A stretch of 64,000 nt of DNA from Aliiroseovarius sp. F47248L (GCF_023016085.1 NZ_JALKBF010000001.1:1488001-1552000); one strand, 5' to 3'; positions 23,902 through 34,674 are shown, numbered from the stretch's first letter. Notes: a model not told the origin generated them from the letters alone. Made by a program: numbers and translations.

Positions 23902-25101
23902 ATGACCCACAACATGTTGGGGTTCACCGGGGGTAACGTGGCCAGATTCGACCGCTATATGCTGTCGCAATTGATTTTGCTGTTTGGCTTTTACGGGCTG
24001 GTGCTTGTTTTGCTCTTCTGGGTGAACCGGGCAGTGCAGCTATTTGATCAGCTGATCGCCAACGGACAAACCGCCATGGTGTTTCTTGAATTCTCGGCAA
24101 TGATCGTGCCCGGTGTCATCGTGTTCATCATCCCGATTGCGTCCTTCGCAGCGGCCGTATCTGTGACGAACCGGCTGAATTCGGAAAGCGAACTGGTCGT
24201 GGCTCAAGCCGCAGGCTTTGGCCCCTTTCGGCTAGCCCGCCCTGTTTTGGTCTTTGGGATCTTCACCGCATTATTCATGCTGATCCTGACCCATGTTCTT
24301 GTGCCAATGAGCCAATTGCGCTTTGCCGAACGACAGGCCGAAATCGCCGAAAACATCACTGCACGTTTCCTGACCGAAGGCAGCTTCGTGCACCCGGTCG
24401 ATGGTGTCACCCTCTATATCCGCGAGATCAGCCCATCGGGCGAGCTATTGGACATCTTTCTGTCCGATGAACGCGATGCCACACAGAAATATACATATAC
24501 AGCCAAGAAAGCTCTGATTCTGCGCACCGATGCCGGACCGCGCCTGATCATGTTTGACGGGCTGGCGCAGTTCCTGAATGTAAAATCACAAAGGCTGTCG
24601 ACCACGGGGTTCAAGAATTTTACCTATGACATTTCTGCGCTTCTGACCGGCCCGATTGGCGGCAATCGCACCGTTACCCAGATCTACACGCCGGAACTTT
24701 TGAACCCGCCCACCGCCACCCTGTCTGAAACCGGTGAAACCCGCGAAGCCTTGCGCGCCGAAGGGCACTTCCGCAACGCACAGGCGCTTTACTCTATCGT
24801 GACGGCGATGACCGGGTTCTCGATGCTGATCGTCGCGGGGTTTAGCCGATTTGGGTTGTGGCGGCAGGTTGTGCTGGCACTTGGCGCGGTTGCGCTTCTG
24901 CAAACGTTGGACAACACGATGCTGGATATGGCGCGCCGGAATGCAAGCCAGTTGTGGTTGGTCTATGTCGCAACCGGCGTTGGGTTCATTCTGAACATCG
25001 TGATCCTGATCTTGGCCAGCCGCCCCTCTCCACGCGACATGCGTCGACGGCGGCGCACGTTGCGCGAGATGTCCCGGACACCGGCAGGAGGGGTTGCATG
25101 A
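23902..25101 (+). CDS. lptF: LPS export ABC transporter permease LptF
   Basis: A 399-residue inner-membrane permease of the LptB2FG complex, which extracts lipopolysaccharide and drives it toward the outer membrane. The typical opening FDRYMLSQLILLFGF is followed by three membrane segments, a periplasmic beta-jellyroll (about 125-270) and three C-terminal segments (about 295-375). The start at 23902 could instead be at the Met five codons in. The stop overlaps the lptG start (ATGA). lptA, lptB and lptC are not in the window. Confidence 0.94.
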   Translation: MTHNMLGFTGGNVARFDRYMLSQLILLFGFYGLVLVLLFWVNRAVQLFDQLIANGQTAMVFLEFSAMIVPGVIVFIIPIASFAAAVSVTNRLNSESELVVAQAAGFGPFRLARPVLVFGIFTALFMLILTHVLVPMSQLRFAERQAEIAENITARFLTEGSFVHPVDGVTLYIREISPSGELLDIFLSDERDATQKYTYTAKKALILRTDAGPRLIMFDGLAQFLNVKSQRLSTTGFKNFTYDISALLTGPIGGNRTVTQIYTPELLNPPTATLSETGETREALRAEGHFRNAQALYSIVTAMTGFSMLIVAGFSRFGLWRQVVLALGAVALLQTLDNTMLDMARRNASQLWLVYVATGVGFILNIVILILASRPSPRDMRRRRRTLREMSRTPAGGVA

Positions 25102-26195
25102 AACTTCACTTGTATATCGCGCGCAGGTTCTTGTTTGCCTTTTTGACCATGCTCGTCGTGTTGGCGATGATTTTCGTTCTTCTGGACATGGTGGAAAGCA
25201 TGCGCCGGTTTGACAGCGCCGCCGTTGGCTTTGGAAATGTGCTGGGTTTGACCCTGTTGAATGCACCAGTCTGGATGTACCGCATTCTGCCGCTGATCGT
25301 CATACTGGCGACCTTGTGGATGTTCCTGAGCCTTGCGCGCAGTTCCGAGATGGTCGTGACTCGCGCCGCGGGGCGTTCGGCATTGAACACTCTGGTTTCG
25401 CCTGCGCTGACGGTTTTTCTATTCGGCTTGTTGGCCGTGGCTGTTGGTAACCCGATAGCAGCGGCCACGTCCAAGAAATACGAGCGCATCGCGGCACAGT
25501 ACAAAGGCACGGGGGGATCCGTCCTGTCGATCTCGACCGAGGGTGTGTGGCTCAGACAGGGCAACGAGGACGGTCAGACGGTGATCCGCGCGACAAAGTC
25601 TGATCTGGAAGGCACCAGCCTGTCGGGCGTAACCTTCTTTTCTTTCGCGCCGGATGGGCTTCCCACCCTTCGGATCGAAGCGAAAACCGCCAGCTTGGAA
25701 CCGGGCCAATGGATGTTGACCAAGGCCAAGGTCTGGGATCTTGAGAACGCAGACAATCCCGAGATGGACGCCGAATCTTATGACGAATACCTCGTGGATT
25801 CGAACCTAACACAGGAGCAGATCAGGGACAGTTTCGGCAAGCCAAGCTCGATCTCGATCTGGGACATGCCGCACTTTATTCGTCAGTTGGAAGCCGCCGG
25901 ATTCTCGGCCCGCGCGCACCAAGTATGGTTTCATATGGAGCTTGCAACGCCATTTTTCCTAGTAGCGATGGTGCTGATTGGCGCGGGCTTCACCATGCGC
26001 CACACTCGGTTCGGGCGTACTGGCATCATGGTCTTGTTGGCGTTGATGATGGGTTTCGGGGCCTATTTCATTCGCAATTTCGCGCAGATTCTGGGTGAAA
26101 ACGGTCAGATTCCGGTGCTTTTGGCCGCGTGGGTGCCACCCATCGCCGCAATCATGATGCCCATGGGGCTTTTGTTGCATCTGGAGGACGGATGA
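25098..26195 (+). CDS. lptG: LPS export ABC transporter permease LptG
   Basis: A 365-residue partner of LptF with the same layout: opening KLHLYIARRFLFAFLTMLVV, two further segments by about residue 110, a periplasmic domain, then three C-terminal segments (about 275-355). The ATG at 25098 is chosen because AGGAGG lies 6 bases upstream and it overlaps the lptF stop. An in-frame start further upstream would lie inside lptF and is unlikely. The stop overlaps the lptD start. Confidence 0.94.
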   Translation: MKLHLYIARRFLFAFLTMLVVLAMIFVLLDMVESMRRFDSAAVGFGNVLGLTLLNAPVWMYRILPLIVILATLWMFLSLARSSEMVVTRAAGRSALNTLVSPALTVFLFGLLAVAVGNPIAAATSKKYERIAAQYKGTGGSVLSISTEGVWLRQGNEDGQTVIRATKSDLEGTSLSGVTFFSFAPDGLPTLRIEAKTASLEPGQWMLTKAKVWDLENADNPEMDAESYDEYLVDSNLTQEQIRDSFGKPSSISIWDMPHFIRQLEAAGFSARAHQVWFHMELATPFFLVAMVLIGAGFTMRHTRFGRTGIMVLLALMMGFGAYFIRNFAQILGENGQIPVLLAAWVPPIAAIMMPMGLLLHLEDG

Positions 26196-28345
26196 TGGGT
26201 CTTCGGTCAGGTCTACGCACAAGCCTTTTGGCGATGTGGTTGGGAGTCGCTGTCACCGCAGCTGCGATATTCACGACGTCGCGCCCCGCGTTGGCAGGGC
26301 AGGCAAGCCTGATCGCGGACCACGTGCGTGTCGAAGGCAATAGCGCGTTGATTGCACAGGGCAATGTCGTTGTATTGTACGAAGGCACACGGTTGACGGC
26401 ATCGCGCGTGGTTTATGACAAGTCGACAGACAAGCTCAGCATTCAAGGGCCGATCACCATTAGCCGTCCCGACGGCACAGTCCTGATAGCTGGCGCAGCC
26501 GAGTTGTCGTCAGATCTGCGCAACGGCATCCTGAAAAGCGCGCGACTTGTCCTAAATGAACAGTTGCAGATTGCCGCCGCCCAGATCAATCGCGTGAATG
26601 ACCGCTATACGCAAATGACCCGCGTTGCGGCCTCGTCCTGCCACGTGTGCAAAACCAACCCAGTGCCGCTGTGGCAGATCCGGGCCGAACGCGTGGTGCA
26701 TGACGAAAAAGCCCGGCAATTGTATTTTCATGGCGCACAGCTTCGCATCGCCGACGTTCCAGTTTTCTATCTGCCACGATTGCGTCTGCCCGACCCCACC
26801 CTAAAGCGCGCCACTGGGTTCCTGCCCCCTCGCATTCGCACCACATCGACGCTTGGCGTCGGTGTGGTCACCCCATTCTTTTTGCGCCTGGGTGATCATG
26901 CGGACCTGACCTTGTCCCCGTTTCTGGCCGCCAAGACGACCACGCTTGAGTTGCGGTATCGTCAGGCGTTCCAGGCGGGGGACATCGAGTTTTCCGGCGC
27001 AGTCAGTCGGGACAACGTTCTGCCCAACCAGACGCGATACTACGTCTTTGGCGAGGGTAAATTTAATCTGCCTCGCGACTATACGCTTTCGTTTGAACTG
27101 CAAGAGGTCTCGGACCCCGCTTATTTGCTTGATTACGGCTATTCCGATCAGGACCGACTGCGCAACGCGATCAACGTGATGCGGGCACGACGGGACGAGT
27201 TCGTGTTCGGGGGCATCACCCGCTATGACACGTTGCGTGAATCCGAATTGCCGATATCGGACCAACTGCCCTTTGCGCAGATCGACACCTTCTATGAACG
27301 CCGCTTCTTTCCGAACTGGCTGGGCGGTGAAGTGCGCGGCAATCTGTCATGGCAGGCGCATTTTCGCGAAAGCAGTGAGGATATTCTTGGCCGCGACATG
27401 GCGCGATTGGGGGCTGGGATAGGCTGGACCCGCAGCTGGATCGGCCCCGCTGGTCTGGTGATCGAAGCCGAAGCGGGCGTGGATGCCAATGTTTACTGGA
27501 TCGAACAAGACAGCCGGTTTGAATCTGAACAGAGTTTTGCGGCGCCCTCTGCCGGTGTGACTCTTCGATGGCCCATGTCGCGCGTGGCGGCATCGGGGGC
27601 GGTCGATATTCTGGAACCCGTCGCCCATATCGCATGGTCCAAACAGGTCGGGGCCGATATCCCCAATGAAGACAGCGTGTTTGTCGAGTTTGACGAGGCC
27701 AATCTGTTCGATCTGAACCGGTTTCCCGGTTATGACCAGCGCGAAGATGGCGCGCGTGCAGCGGTCGGGTTAAGCTGGACACGCCACTCACCCTCAGGCT
27801 GGGCCTTTACGCTGGCCGCCGGTCGGGTGTTCCGTGAAAGCGGGTTCGACCAGTTCACCGATGCATCGGGGTTGGCAGGGGACAGTTCGGACTGGCTGTT
27901 GGGCGCGCATGTAAACCTTGGTGGGCGGTTCGCACTTCAGGGCCGCGCGCTTCTGAACAACGATTTCGGCGTGACCAAGTCGGAAACGCGCGCCGCCTAT
28001 CTGGCCGAGGACTTCGAGATTAGTGCCGCCCATATCTGGGTGATCGAAGACACTGCTGAAAACCGCCCTGACCCGACCCACGAATTGCGGCTGGACGGCG
28101 CTTATCAGATCAGCGACTTCTGGCGCGTGTCGGCCGATGGCAGCTTTGATCTTGAGGCACAACAAGCTACACGGGCCGGATTGGGGCTGCGCTATCAAAA
28201 TGAATGCCTTTTTGTGGACCTTTCCCTCTCGCGTCGTTTCACATCCTCCATTAATGTGACGCCAACAACGGATTTCGGCTTCAAGGTTGAACTGACGGGT
28301 TTCGGCGGCGCACGGGGTAAAACGGCCCATAAATGCAGCGGCTGA
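26192..28345 (+). CDS. lptD: LPS assembly outer-membrane barrel LptD
   Basis: A 717-residue protein that inserts lipopolysaccharide into the outer leaflet of the outer membrane. A signal peptide (about 1-35, ending RPALA-G) is followed by an OstA/LptA-like periplasmic jellyroll (about 38-140) and a C-terminal beta-barrel of alternating strands. Cysteines appear in SSCHVCKTNP near the domain junction and in ECLFVDL near the end, in keeping with the inter-domain disulfides of this family. The start is ATG 26192, overlapping the lptG stop and preceded by GGAGG. An immediate second ATG at 26195 is equally possible. surA follows after 31 bases. Confidence 0.93.
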   Translation: MMGLRSGLRTSLLAMWLGVAVTAAAIFTTSRPALAGQASLIADHVRVEGNSALIAQGNVVVLYEGTRLTASRVVYDKSTDKLSIQGPITISRPDGTVLIAGAAELSSDLRNGILKSARLVLNEQLQIAAAQINRVNDRYTQMTRVAASSCHVCKTNPVPLWQIRAERVVHDEKARQLYFHGAQLRIADVPVFYLPRLRLPDPTLKRATGFLPPRIRTTSTLGVGVVTPFFLRLGDHADLTLSPFLAAKTTTLELRYRQAFQAGDIEFSGAVSRDNVLPNQTRYYVFGEGKFNLPRDYTLSFELQEVSDPAYLLDYGYSDQDRLRNAINVMRARRDEFVFGGITRYDTLRESELPISDQLPFAQIDTFYERRFFPNWLGGEVRGNLSWQAHFRESSEDILGRDMARLGAGIGWTRSWIGPAGLVIEAEAGVDANVYWIEQDSRFESEQSFAAPSAGVTLRWPMSRVAASGAVDILEPVAHIAWSKQVGADIPNEDSVFVEFDEANLFDLNRFPGYDQREDGARAAVGLSWTRHSPSGWAFTLAAGRVFRESGFDQFTDASGLAGDSSDWLLGAHVNLGGRFALQGRALLNNDFGVTKSETRAAYLAEDFEISAAHIWVIEDTAENRPDPTHELRLDGAYQISDFWRVSADGSFDLEAQQATRAGLGLRYQNECLFVDLSLSRRFTSSINVTPTTDFGFKVELTGFGGARGKTAHKCSG

Positions 28346-28376
28346 CCGGAACCGATAAATGAGATGACAGGTTGAG

Positions 28377-29690
28377 ATGACGATGAGCAGATCGGACAGG
28401 ACTATGGTGAAACGCAAGAATAACAGCCGCGCCAGCACGTTGCCGAAACCCCGGTGGACCCAGCGTCTTGCGGCGAGTTTGGTGGCCGGACTGCTTGTCG
28501 TGACTTCCTTCGGTGCGGCACCGGCAGTCGCGCAAGATCTGTTCGCCCCGGTAAAGAAAATCAACGACCGGGTAATAACCGCTTATGAACTGTCACAACG
28601 CATGGCGTTTCTGACCATACTGAAAGCACCCGGCAACCTTCGCGAACTGGCGATGGATCAGTTGACCAACGAAGCCTTGCAACGCCAAGCTGCCGAAAAC
28701 GCGGATGTGAAACCCACTGCTGAAGAAATTCTTGCCGGGATGGAAGAATTCACCGGCCGGTTCAATTTGGATATTGAAACCTTCAACAAGATCATTGCTC
28801 AGGCCGGTATCGCGCCTGAAACTTTCCGCGACTTCGTATCCGGCGGGATTGCCTGGCGCGGCGTTGTGCGCGCCCGTTGGGCCGGACGCGTTCAGGTCTC
28901 GGACGATGAGGTGGATCGCCAACTGGCTTTGACCCGCCCCGGCCAAGGCGTGCGTGTACTCTTATCCGAGATTATCTTGCCCGCCCAGACCCCAGCGCAG
29001 TTGCAGGTGTCGAATGCCCGTGCCTCGGAACTGAGCGAGATCACCACCCTGCCCGCGTTTGCCTCGGCTGCACGGCAGTATTCCGTGGCGCCTTCGCGTG
29101 GGCGTTCGGGACGGTTGCAATGGATGGATCTCTCCAACCTGCCACCTGCCGTCGCTGCACAGATTCTGCCGCTGGCACCGGGTCATGTCAGTGACCCGAT
29201 CCCGGTCAAAAACGGCGTGGCGATCTTTCAGATGCGTGCGATTGAGGAAATCGACGCTCCTCAACCAAAAGACGTGACCGTGGATTATGCCACCCTGTTC
29301 CTGCCCGGTGGACGGTCTGAGACCGCGCTTGGCGAGGCTGCGAAGATCCGCGCGAAAGCTGATACGTGCGACGACCTTTATGGTATCGTCCGGGATGCGA
29401 CGCCCGAGCAACTGCAACGCGAATCCCTTCCCATCGGTCAGATCCCCACCAACTATGCACTGGAACTGGCTAAACTGGACGAAGGCGAAGTATCGACCAA
29501 CCTGACCTCGGCTTCGGGTCAGAACCTTGTGTTCCTGATGCTGTGTTCGCGCACTCGTGATCTGCCAGAAGAGGTCAGCCGAGAAGACATCAAACTGCGG
29601 TTACAAAACCAGCGTCTGCAAAGCTTTGCCAATGCCTATCTGGATGAGCTGAAGGCCGCAGCTTATATCGAAGATTACAGCGGTCAATGA
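28377..29690 (+). CDS. surA: Periplasmic chaperone/peptidyl-prolyl isomerase SurA
   Basis: A 437-residue periplasmic chaperone for outer-membrane proteins such as LptD. The first methionines (28377, 28383, 28404) precede a twin-basic, then hydrophobic signal peptide ending GAAPAVA-Q. The SurA N-terminal helical domain starts at NDRVITAYELSQRM. One parvulin-like domain is visible at about 195-300 (VLLSEIILPAQTP, then RSGRLQWMDLSNLPP and VSDPIPVKNGVAIFQ). A second, degenerate region follows before the C-terminal helix. The stop overlaps the pdxA start (ATGA). Confidence 0.9.
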   Translation: MTMSRSDRTMVKRKNNSRASTLPKPRWTQRLAASLVAGLLVVTSFGAAPAVAQDLFAPVKKINDRVITAYELSQRMAFLTILKAPGNLRELAMDQLTNEALQRQAAENADVKPTAEEILAGMEEFTGRFNLDIETFNKIIAQAGIAPETFRDFVSGGIAWRGVVRARWAGRVQVSDDEVDRQLALTRPGQGVRVLLSEIILPAQTPAQLQVSNARASELSEITTLPAFASAARQYSVAPSRGRSGRLQWMDLSNLPPAVAAQILPLAPGHVSDPIPVKNGVAIFQMRAIEEIDAPQPKDVTVDYATLFLPGGRSETALGEAAKIRAKADTCDDLYGIVRDATPEQLQRESLPIGQIPTNYALELAKLDEGEVSTNLTSASGQNLVFLMLCSRTRDLPEEVSREDIKLRLQNQRLQSFANAYLDELKAAAYIEDYSGQ

Positions 29691-30688
29691 TCGCACGAAC
29701 GCCGTCTGTGGACCATTTGGCACCGGTGGCGTTGACCATTGGTGAACCGGCTGGCATTGGCCCTGACATAACCGGCCCTGCCTTCAAAGCGTTGAAGGAT
29801 AAGGTGCCGTTTTTTCTGATCGGTGATCCGTCGCACCTGCCGCCCGGCACCGAATTCACCGAAATCTCTGCGCCCGCCGAAGCGTTAACCGCATCCAGCT
29901 TGCCGGTGCTGCGCCACGATTTCGGCAGCGCTCGCCGCCCCGGCGCCCCCCAGGCAGACCATGCTCAGCATGTGATCACGGTGATCCAACGGGCGGTGGA
30001 ACTGACGCGCGCAGGCAACGCTTCGGCAGTCTGCACCAATCCGATCCACAAGAAGGCTCTGAAGGATGGCGCCGGTTTTGCCTTCCCCGGTCATACAGAA
30101 TTTCTGTCCCACCTGGCGGGCGGGGCCAATGTGGTGATGATGTTGGCCTGTGAAGGTCTGCGTGTTGTGCCCGCCACCATCCATATTGCTTTGTCGGACG
30201 TGTCGGATGCGCTCACGCCTGACCTTTTGGCGCAAGTCATTCGAACAACCCATGCAGCCCTTATCCACGACTTCGCCATTGAAAATCCGCGCATCGCCGT
30301 GGCTGGTTTGAATCCCCATGCGGGTGAAGGCGGCGCGATGGGGATGGAAGAGATCGAGATGATTACCCCGCTTCTAGACAATCTGCGGGCCGAGGGGCTG
30401 GAGCTGATCGGGCCGCAATCGGCGGACACGATGTTCCACGCCGCCGCGCGTGCAGGCTATGACGCTGCGGTCTGCATGTATCACGATCAGGCGCTGATCC
30501 CGATCAAGACCATCGACTTTGCCGGTGGCGTGAATGTCACGCTGGGCCTGCCCTTCGTGCGCACCTCGCCCGACCACGGCACCGCGTTTGACATCGCGGG
30601 CACTGGCAAGGCGGACCCTAGCTCTCTGATCGCCGCCCTGCGCATGGCACATCAGATGAGCCGCGTCCGGCAGGAGCGTGCCATATGA
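29687..30688 (+). CDS. pdxA: 4-hydroxythreonine-4-phosphate dehydrogenase
   Basis: A 333-residue enzyme of pyridoxal 5'-phosphate synthesis, oxidising 4-phosphohydroxy-L-threonine with NAD. It shows [13 protein letters not shown] at the N-terminus, the metal ligands in GHTEFL and [10 protein letters not shown], the [10 protein letters not shown] loop, and the C-terminal block [18 protein letters not shown]. Placement between surA and rsmA is typical of proteobacteria. Both ends overlap the neighbours by four bases. Confidence 0.96.
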   Translation: MIARTPSVDHLAPVALTIGEPAGIGPDITGPAFKALKDKVPFFLIGDPSHLPPGTEFTEISAPAEALTASSLPVLRHDFGSARRPGAPQADHAQHVITVIQRAVELTRAGNASAVCTNPIHKKALKDGAGFAFPGHTEFLSHLAGGANVVMMLACEGLRVVPATIHIALSDVSDALTPDLLAQVIRTTHAALIHDFAIENPRIAVAGLNPHAGEGGAMGMEEIEMITPLLDNLRAEGLELIGPQSADTMFHAAARAGYDAAVCMYHDQALIPIKTIDFAGGVNVTLGLPFVRTSPDHGTAFDIAGTGKADPSSLIAALRMAHQMSRVRQERAI

Positions 30689-31524
30689 GTCAGATCGACG
30701 GATTACCCCCCCTGCGCGAGGTGATATCTACCCATGGTTTGGTGGCCAAGAAATCACTGGGACAGAACTTTTTGTTGGATCTGAACCTGACCGCCAAGAT
30801 CGCGCGACAGGCGGGGGATCTGAGTAACTCCGACATACTGGAAATCGGCCCCGGCCCCGGCGGGTTGACGCGCGGATTGTTAGTCGAAGGCGCACGCAAA
30901 GTGCTGGCAGTGGAAAAAGACAGCCGCGCAATGGCCCCTCTGGCCGAGATACAGGCGGTCTATCCTGACCGGCTTCAGGTGATCAACGCCGACGCGCTCG
31001 ACCTTGATCCGCTGGAGCATCTGACCCCGCCGATCCGCATCGTGGCCAACCTGCCCTATAACGTTGGCACCGAGCTTCTGGTGCGCTGGTTGACCCCACC
31101 CCGCTGGCCGCCGGTCTGGGACAGCCTGACTTTGATGTTCCAGAAAGAGGTCGCCGAACGTATCGTCGCCCAGCCGGGATCAAAGAAATATGGCCGTCTG
31201 GCAGTGCTGTCGCAATGGCGCACGACCCCGCGCGTGGTGATGGAACTGCCGCCCGAGGCCTTCACGCCGCCGCCCAAGATCCATTCCGCCGTGGTGCATT
31301 TCGACGCCCTGCCCGAACCACGTTTTCCGGCGGACGCGGACAAGCTGCAAGCGCTTGTGGCCAAGGCATTTGGCCAGCGCCGCAAGATGCTGCGCGCGTC
31401 TTTGAAAGGGCTGCATCCGAATATCGAGGACGTGTTGACCTCGGTTGGGATCAAACCCACCTCGCGCGCCGAAGAGATCAGCATTGAAGATTTCTGCGCG
31501 CTCAGCCGGGCTTTGGCCGGCTAA
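30685..31524 (+). CDS. rsmA: 16S rRNA (adenine1518/1519-N6)-dimethyltransferase
   Basis: A 279-residue KsgA/RsmA that dimethylates two adjacent adenines near the 3' end of 16S rRNA during small-subunit maturation. Motif LGQNFLLD precedes the S-adenosylmethionine motif [14 protein letters not shown], and the catalytic [11 protein letters not shown] is intact. The C-terminal helical domain is present ([14 protein letters not shown]). It is the last gene of the lptF-rsmA run and ends 11 bases from the convergent ClC gene. Confidence 0.97.
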   Translation: MSQIDGLPPLREVISTHGLVAKKSLGQNFLLDLNLTAKIARQAGDLSNSDILEIGPGPGGLTRGLLVEGARKVLAVEKDSRAMAPLAEIQAVYPDRLQVINADALDLDPLEHLTPPIRIVANLPYNVGTELLVRWLTPPRWPPVWDSLTLMFQKEVAERIVAQPGSKKYGRLAVLSQWRTTPRVVMELPPEAFTPPPKIHSAVVHFDALPEPRFPADADKLQALVAKAFGQRRKMLRASLKGLHPNIEDVLTSVGIKPTSRAEEISIEDFCALSRALAG

Positions 31525-31535
31525 ACCGGTGCAGT

Positions 31536-33224
31536 CTAGCTGTGTTCTTCCGCCGCGGTTTCGGCCAGCGCGCGGTTGAACGCTTTCAACGCATCCACTT
31601 GGAACACCGCCCCCCAAAGCTCGGGTGGATCCCCCTCGCTGCCCAACGTGACCACCGGTACGAACCGCGCGGCGGATGTTTCAAACATCGGCATCACGGC
31701 CTCTAGAGTGGCGTTGCCGTCGATGTACACGCCCTGCTCAATCAGCTCCCAACACTGTTTTTCGTTTGCCGCCCGTTCGTGATCAACGGTTCGCATGACC
31801 GAGGCAACGCGAACGGTGGACAAAAGATAAGCTTGCGGTCCTGCGGCCAGATGCACATCGCGCCGTTCAAGTTGGGTCAGGAAGAATGACCGGTCCACCC
31901 AGCGGCTGGCCAGCGCTGTGGACAGTGACACTGCGGCCATCACGGCGATTCCGGTTTGCCAATCACCGGTCAGTTCAAACACAATCAACGTGGTCGAAAT
32001 CGGTGCGCCCAGCACCGCCGCTGCAACCGCCCCCATGCCCGCCAGCGCATAGAGAGTCTCGGATCCTGATACGTCGGGGAACACAGCAGTTGCCACGATC
32101 CCGAAGGCCAACCCGGTCAAAGCTCCGACCATCAGGGCCGGTGAGAATACTCCGCCCCCCATGCGTCCGGCCATGGTAATCGCGACGGCGGCAACCTTGA
32201 CCACAACAAATGTAATTGCCAGTTGCAGTCCCAGTCCGCCAGTCAGGGCAACAGATGTGGTTTCATAGCCCACACCGATGATATGCGGATACCAGATGGC
32301 CATGGCCCCAAGGATCAGCCCCGCGAAGGCCGGGCGCAGCACTTTGGGCAGGCGCAAAGACCTCTGAAGAGAATCGCCGACATCTTCGGCCCAGAAAATA
32401 GATCGCATCAGGATGACGGCGACCACGCCGCACACCAGCCCCAGAAGCAAAAAGGCGGGCAGTTCGACATAGAAGGCAAGCGAACCTTCAGCGGGCAGGA
32501 TGAATTCGGTGACGTCACCATATTCGATACGGTTGATCACTGTGCCCGCAACCGACGCGATGGCAATCGGCGCAAAAGCGTGTACGGCGAAGTGGCGCAA
32601 CACGACCTCAAGCGCAAACAGCGCGCCTGCGATCGGGGCGTTGAAGCTGGCCGATACTGCCGCCGCGACCGCACAGCCCAGAAGATCGCGCCCAGTTACG
32701 CCGTCTGCCTTGATCCGGGCGGACACCCAGCTTGAAATGACAGCCGCCAAATGCACCACGGGACCTTCACGACCAGACGATCCTCCGGTTGAAAGCGTGA
32801 TCAGAGAGGCCAGCGCCGATCCAAGCCCCGCGCGTTTTTCGACGCGGCCCTCCCATAGGGCAGCGCCCTCGATCACATCAGCCACCGCGCGCACACGTCC
32901 GTCATGGGTGAACCAGTTCAGGATGATGCCCACAACCAACCCGCCGAAAGCGGGCAGCAAAAGCACCCAATACCACGGAAGCGTACCCGCAAAACTGTGC
33001 AGATGCGCCAGATCGTCGGTGCCATACAGCGCCGCCTGAAGCGTTTCGATTCCCTTTCGAAACCCCAGCGCCGCAAATCCGGACGCAATCCCGATCACCA
33101 GTGCGATCAGCCAGAATTGCACCTGGCTAGGTCCTTTCTCGAGCAGAATATGCCAGCCGGTAGAGGTCCGCTTTCGCAAATCCCGCCTAGAGCGATATAG
33201 AAACAATTTTAGCCGTCTAGGCAT
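31536..33224 (-). CDS. ClC-family chloride/proton transporter with CBS domains
   Basis: A 562-residue membrane protein of the ClC family. Selectivity-filter motifs are GGSSGREGPVVHLAA near residue 148, which keeps the gating glutamate typical of H+/Cl- exchangers, and MGGGVFSPALMVGA near 358. About 440-560 form a CBS pair (VASVMRTVDHER, then VYIDGNATLEAVMPMFE), which often bind adenine nucleotides. The role may be acid or ion balance; no neighbouring gene says more. It diverges from the FAD-dehydrogenase gene with 76 bases between the starts. Confidence 0.92.
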   Translation of the reverse strand: MPRRLKLFLYRSRRDLRKRTSTGWHILLEKGPSQVQFWLIALVIGIASGFAALGFRKGIETLQAALYGTDDLAHLHSFAGTLPWYWVLLLPAFGGLVVGIILNWFTHDGRVRAVADVIEGAALWEGRVEKRAGLGSALASLITLSTGGSSGREGPVVHLAAVISSWVSARIKADGVTGRDLLGCAVAAAVSASFNAPIAGALFALEVVLRHFAVHAFAPIAIASVAGTVINRIEYGDVTEFILPAEGSLAFYVELPAFLLLGLVCGVVAVILMRSIFWAEDVGDSLQRSLRLPKVLRPAFAGLILGAMAIWYPHIIGVGYETTSVALTGGLGLQLAITFVVVKVAAVAITMAGRMGGGVFSPALMVGALTGLAFGIVATAVFPDVSGSETLYALAGMGAVAAAVLGAPISTTLIVFELTGDWQTGIAVMAAVSLSTALASRWVDRSFFLTQLERRDVHLAAGPQAYLLSTVRVASVMRTVDHERAANEKQCWELIEQGVYIDGNATLEAVMPMFETSAARFVPVVTLGSEGDPPELWGAVFQVDALKAFNRALAETAAEEHS

Positions 33225-33300
33225 CGTCCCCCGCCCGCGCGGCCCTTCCCAAGATCACGCATTTACCATAAGTTGTTCCGGCTTTGCTGGGGAGGATGGG

Positions 33301-34674
33301 ATGACCATCGACACCGTGTTTACCGAGCTTTCGTCCATGCTAGGCGATCGACTCAGCCGCTCCAAGTCCGATCTGTCGCATCATGGCGGTTCCGAAAGCC
33401 ATTTTGAACCGGCTCCGCCCGATGCGGTGGCTTGGCCTGAAACCACCGACGAGGTCAGCAATATTCTGCGACTGTGCCATGCGGCCAGTGTGCCGGTCAT
33501 TCCCTATGGCGCAGGCACGTCATTGGAAGGCCATACCAGCGCGCCGATGGGTGGACTGTGCATCGACACGTCGCGAATGAACCGCATGCTTTCGGTCGAT
33601 CCGGGCGACATGCTTGCGGTGGTGCAACCCGGCGTGACCCGCGAAGATCTAAATCACGAACTGCGCACGTTGGGCGTATTCTTTCCGGTTGATCCGGGGG
33701 CCAATGCCTCGATCGGCGGAATGGCGGCGACGCGGGCATCTGGAACAACCACGGTGCGCTATGGGTCGATGCGCGACAATGTGATGGGCCTGACCGTGGT
33801 GCTTGCGGATGGGCGTGTCATCAAGACCGGGTCACGCGCGGCAAAATCTGCGTCGGGCTATGATCTGACCGCGCTGTTTCTGGGGTCGGAAGGCACGCTT
33901 GGCATCATCACCGAACTGACCTTGCGGCTGCACGGTGTGCCGGAACAGATAAGCGCGGGCATTTGCGCTTTTCCTGACATGTCGTCTGCTGTGGGGGCGG
34001 TGCAACAGGTAATCCAAATGGGCATTCCCGTGGCGCGGATTGAATTCGTGGACGCCGACACTGCGCGCGCATTCAACGGCTATGCCGGGACCGACATGCC
34101 TGAATGCCCGCATCTGCTGGTTGAGTTTCACGGAAGTCCCACCGTTGTAACCGAAGCCAGTGAAGCCTTTGGTGAAACTGCCTCGGATTTTGGCGCCACG
34201 GGATACGAACACGCGACACGCACCGAAGATCGCAATGCGCTGTGGAAGATCCGCCACCACGCGTATTATGCGGTGCTGGCGCTGCGCCCGGGTGCGCGCG
34301 CCGTGGTTACGGACATCTGTGTGCCGATTTCAAAACTGGCCCAAGCCATCACCGAGACACAGGCCGACATTGCAGCGTCCGGCTTGATGGGGCCGATCCT
34401 TGGGCATGTGGGGGACGGAAATTTTCACGCAGCTTTGTTGATCGAAGACGGCAACGATGCCGAGAAAAGCATAGCCAAAGACCTTGCAGCCCGGATGAGC
34501 ACCCGCGCCCTAGAAATGGGCGGCACAATCACCGGCGAACATGGGATTGGTATGGGCAAACTGGGGCTGATGGAGGCAGAGCACGGTTCAGCCTGGTCGG
34601 TCATGGGGGATATCAAACTGGCGCTGGACCCCAAGGGTATTCTGAACCCCGGCAAGCTTATACCGCAAGGGTAA
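33301..34674 (+). CDS. FAD-binding D-lactate/glycolate-type dehydrogenase
   Basis: A 457-residue flavoprotein of the vanillyl-alcohol-oxidase fold. The FAD domain has PYGAGTSLEGHTSAP, then VDPGANASIGGMAATRASG and GSEGTLGIITELTL. The C-terminal substrate domain has GHVGDGNFHAALL and ITGEHGIGMGKLGLM. It most resembles cytochrome-linked D-lactate dehydrogenase (LDHD type); glycolate oxidase GlcD and 2-hydroxyglutarate dehydrogenase are close alternatives. No glcE or glcF follows, which favours the single-subunit D-lactate enzyme. Its stop is 6 bases from the convergent recN stop. Confidence 0.88.
   Translation: MTIDTVFTELSSMLGDRLSRSKSDLSHHGGSESHFEPAPPDAVAWPETTDEVSNILRLCHAASVPVIPYGAGTSLEGHTSAPMGGLCIDTSRMNRMLSVDPGDMLAVVQPGVTREDLNHELRTLGVFFPVDPGANASIGGMAATRASGTTTVRYGSMRDNVMGLTVVLADGRVIKTGSRAAKSASGYDLTALFLGSEGTLGIITELTLRLHGVPEQISAGICAFPDMSSAVGAVQQVIQMGIPVARIEFVDADTARAFNGYAGTDMPECPHLLVEFHGSPTVVTEASEAFGETASDFGATGYEHATRTEDRNALWKIRHHAYYAVLALRPGARAVVTDICVPISKLAQAITETQADIAASGLMGPILGHVGDGNFHAALLIEDGNDAEKSIAKDLAARMSTRALEMGGTITGEHGIGMGKLGLMEAEHGSAWSVMGDIKLALDPKGILNPGKLIPQG

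Noticed and set aside
24858..25097. Upstream extension of lptG inside lptF
   Set aside because: The ATG at 25098 has AGGAGG upstream, overlaps the lptF stop as ATGA and gives the normal LptG length.
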